From Deltaproteobacteria bacterium (GTDB lineage: Bacteria; UBA10199; JACPAL01; JACOUP01), in NCBI GenBank assembly GCA_030649435.1, contig JAUSKE010000068.1:1-7635 (forward strand): a DNA stretch of 7,635 nt, written 5' to 3'. A program made the position numbers and the translations under genes. The number at the start of each line of letters is the position of its first letter. The stretch's first letter is position 1. A model generated the notes under the pieces. It saw nothing but the letters and a program-made list of their open reading frames with translations. It did no database searches and was not told the origin of the DNA. Below, piece after piece: positions 5,827 through 7,635 of the stretch.

Positions 5827-6915
5827 TTAAACGACCAACGGGAGCTCAATGACGAAGAGGGTTCCCTGCCCGGAACGGCTCTCCGCCTGGATCTGCCCGC
5901 CATTGTTCTCCACAAGTTGTCTGGAGATGGCGAGTCCAAGACCAGTTCCCTTCGGCTTGGTGGAAAAGAGGGGCTGAAAAATTTTAGGAAGCACCTCAGA
6001 AGAGATGCCAACACCATTATCCCTAAATAGCACCACGACTTTTGACCCGTCACAGGTGGTGGTCAGATCCAATTCTCCCCCCTCGCGCATCGCATCGAAA
6101 GAGTTTAGGGCAAGGTTCACAAAAACCTGCTTCATCTGGAGAGGGTCGACAATGACGCGAGGGGAAGAGGGATCGAGCTTCCAAACAATTTTGACATTCA
6201 CGGGGGGACGAACCTGATCCAGCCCCTCACGCAAGAGTTCATTCAAAAAAACCCTTTGGGGAGAGGCCTGGCGGACACGGGCAAAATGGAGAAGATTTTC
6301 AATAATCTGATTCGCCTGGGCCACATGACGGACAATCATATCGAGATACTCCTGGGTCTTTGTCTCCACCCGCTTATCCACCGGAAGCTTCAGGTAGCCA
6401 ACGGCATTCTGTAGGACCGTGAACGGGTTACGAAGTTCATGGGCGATGGAGCTCGAAAGTTGACCAATCGCCGCCAACTTCTCTGAGCGAACCAGCTCCT
6501 CTTCGTCCATGGCGAGTTTACGGATCATCTGGTTTCGGACTTTCATCACCTCTCCCAGTTCATCGGGTGGGATCTCCCCTTCAGGCACAAGCGATTCTTC
6601 CAACCGTCCCGCCACCACCTGTTGATCTTTTTGACGAAGGAGTTTGATCGGCCTTAGAAAGCTCTGGGCCACCTTCCGGTTAAAAATGTAAACCCCTAAG
6701 GCTGTCGTCAAACTGACCAGGACGACAAAGGTGATCAATCGGTAGAAGGGAGAAAGAAGGGAATAATTGTGAAAATTGAGCGGCTCGTTAGTCCCCAAGG
6801 TCACAAGAACGATCACAATGAGCAAAAGGATAAGCGGGGCAACACCGGCAATCAGGGTGGTAAGAAAAAACCGGAACGGGATCTCTTCTTCAAATTTTTT
6901 CCTGAGTAAACCCAT
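5827..6915 (-). CDS. Membrane sensor histidine kinase
   Basis: This 362-residue inner-membrane kinase has two transmembrane helices (about 18-41 and 60-78) flanking only some 18 residues of external loop. A HAMP-like linker follows (about 79-135). The HisKA dimerisation domain has phosphoacceptor His159 in SSSIAHELRNPF. The HATPase_c domain has the N box (NLALNSFDAM, 267-276), G1 box (DNGVGIS, 299-305), F box (IFQPLFSTK, 312-320) and G2 box (GTGLGLAIS, 323-331). With almost no periplasmic sensor and no PAS domain, it may sense the membrane, an internal cue or a partner protein. The HELRNP H box and FSTKPKGTGLGL segment resemble NtrB/AtoS-type kinases that partner NtrC-family regulators, but no response regulator is in the window. 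I start at ATG 6913-6915, two bases after the SDR stop and preceded by GAAGAAG. A GTG at 6942 would add nine residues and overlap the SDR gene. Confidence 0.93.
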   Translation of the reverse strand: MGLLRKKFEEEIPFRFFLTTLIAGVAPLILLLIVIVLVTLGTNEPLNFHNYSLLSPFYRLITFVVLVSLTTALGVYIFNRKVAQSFLRPIKLLRQKDQQVVAGRLEESLVPEGEIPPDELGEVMKVRNQMIRKLAMDEEELVRSEKLAAIGQLSSSIAHELRNPFTVLQNAVGYLKLPVDKRVETKTQEYLDMIVRHVAQANQIIENLLHFARVRQASPQRVFLNELLREGLDQVRPPVNVKIVWKLDPSSPRVIVDPLQMKQVFVNLALNSFDAMREGGELDLTTTCDGSKVVVLFRDNGVGISSEVLPKIFQPLFSTKPKGTGLGLAISRQLVENNGGQIQAESRSGQGTLFVIELPLVV

Positions 6916-6917
6916 AT

Positions 6918-7635
6918 TTACTTCTTCATCATTTTTTCCCACTCAGTGGGCGAAAGACCAGTCGCCCAGTTGAATTGCCCTGCCCCCTGCAGCCATTCTC
7001 CCCCGTCGATCGTCACGATCTCACCATTGATGTAGGCGGCGTAGGGAGAAATCAGAAAGGCGGCAAGATTGGCCAATTCTTCGTGCTGGCCCAACCGACG
7101 GAGAGGAACACGCTCCCGCATCTTTTCTTCAAAACCGGGAGGGACGAGATTCTTCCAAGCCCCTTCGGTCGGGAATGGCCCTGGGGCAATCGCGTTAACA
7201 CGAATTTTGTGCCGGGCCCATTCGACCGCAAGCGATTGCGTCATCGCGGCGACCCCCGCCTTGCCACAGGCAGACGGGACGACAAAAGCGGAGCCGGTCC
7301 AGGCGTACGTCGTCACGATATTCAAAATCCGGCCGCCCTTTCCCGATTCAATCATCTTGCGCCCGGCCGCGAGCGTGCAGTTGAAAGTCCCATGAAGAAC
7401 AATCCCAACCACCGCATTGAAGGCGTTATAAGAAAGGAGTTCCGTCGGACAGAGAAAATTGCCAGCGGCGTTGTTGACGAGTACGTCGATCCGACCCAAC
7501 TCTTTCATCGTCTTCTCCACCATCGCCTCAACCTCTTCTGGCTTGCGAACATCGCACGGGATTGCGAGCACCTTCGGAGCCCCCTTGGCTTTCATTTCAT
7601 CGGCCGCCTTATCGAGATTTTCTTTTTTACGACTG
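6918..7635 (-). CDS. SDR oxidoreductase of the 2,4-dienoyl-CoA reductase type (5' end missing)
   Basis: The last 238 residues of a short-chain dehydrogenase/reductase are present. The frame is open to the right edge, reading SRKKENLDKAADEMKAKGAP, so the N-terminal glycine-rich nucleotide loop lies outside the window and the ATG at 7595 is internal. Seen are CDVRKPEEV (residues 27-35, nucleotide contact), VNNAAGNF (53-60), the substrate region, APGPFPTEGAW (150-160) and INGEIVTIDGGEWL (202-215). The canonical Tyr-x-x-x-Lys is absent; the position four before Lys125 is Ser121. Instead, Tyr110 in IVTTYAWTG lies 15 residues before Lys125, the arrangement of mitochondrial 2,4-dienoyl-CoA reductase, which also shares the NNAAGNF, FVVPSA and NGxxxxxDGGE segments. 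The likely reaction is NADPH-dependent reduction of a 2,4-dienoyl-CoA in unsaturated fatty acid oxidation; a related enoyl-CoA substrate remains possible. The kinase gene follows after two bases, suggesting co-transcription. Confidence 0.88.
   Translation of the reverse strand, partial: SRKKENLDKAADEMKAKGAPKVLAIPCDVRKPEEVEAMVEKTMKELGRIDVLVNNAAGNFLCPTELLSYNAFNAVVGIVLHGTFNCTLAAGRKMIESGKGGRILNIVTTYAWTGSAFVVPSACGKAGVAAMTQSLAVEWARHKIRVNAIAPGPFPTEGAWKNLVPPGFEEKMRERVPLRRLGQHEELANLAAFLISPYAAYINGEIVTIDGGEWLQGAGQFNWATGLSPTEWEKMMKK

Noticed and set aside
5793..6053. In-frame 87-codon extension upstream of hemC, with a hydrophobic Met-led start
   Set aside because: It overlaps the conserved end of the histidine kinase gene in another frame, resembles no HemC N terminus, and HemC homologs begin right at the ATG near 5792.
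6916..6942. Earlier GTG start for the histidine kinase
   Set aside because: It would add nine polar residues read from the end of the SDR gene. The ATG at 6915 has a GAAGAAG upstream and sits immediately after the SDR stop.
7593..7595. ATG as the start of the SDR gene
   Set aside because: The frame stays open to the window edge with SDR-like sequence, and a start here would remove the nucleotide-binding loop.

Overview
The window reads as a compact chromosomal stretch of a Gram-negative bacterium of moderate GC (just over 50% by eye). The mix of tryptophanase, a fused uroporphyrinogen methyltransferase/synthase, a dienoyl-CoA-reductase-like SDR and a large modular protein of unknown function suggests an uncultured deltaproteobacterial-type lineage, but this is a low-confidence guess. 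I see no tRNA, rRNA, CRISPR array, insertion sequence or phage gene. Seven protein genes cover almost everything, and no gene-free stretch reaches 300 bases. The longest gap is about 100 bases, at 1369-1469.

Left part (1-1368): the 3' end of a tryptophanase gene on the + strand meets an aldo/keto reductase gene on the - strand. Their stop codons abut within a 6-base convergent overlap. The reductase is divergent from the next gene across the 101-base intergenic region, which holds weak promoter-like elements lying very close to both start codons.

Middle (1470-3368): a 632-residue + strand protein that I cannot assign to a named family. It has a hydrophobic Gly/Ala-rich N-terminal part, a long Pro/Thr/Ser-rich linker, a central Cys...His...Asp region resembling the catalytic core of papain-like or transglutaminase-like enzymes, and a separate C-terminal domain. 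It is the least explained and most interesting gene here. Its 3' end overlaps the neighbouring tetrapyrrole gene by 85 bases, tail to tail.

Right part (3284-7635): four - strand genes packed as a probable operon, transcribed right to left. They are an SDR oxidoreductase of the 2,4-dienoyl-CoA reductase type (5' end outside the window), a membrane sensor histidine kinase, hemC (porphobilinogen deaminase), and a cobA-hemD fusion (uroporphyrinogen-III synthase plus uroporphyrinogen-III C-methyltransferase). HemC and the HemD half together convert porphobilinogen to uroporphyrinogen III, and the CobA half diverts that product toward precorrin-2 for siroheme or cobalamin. hemA, hemB and a response regulator for the kinase are not in the window.
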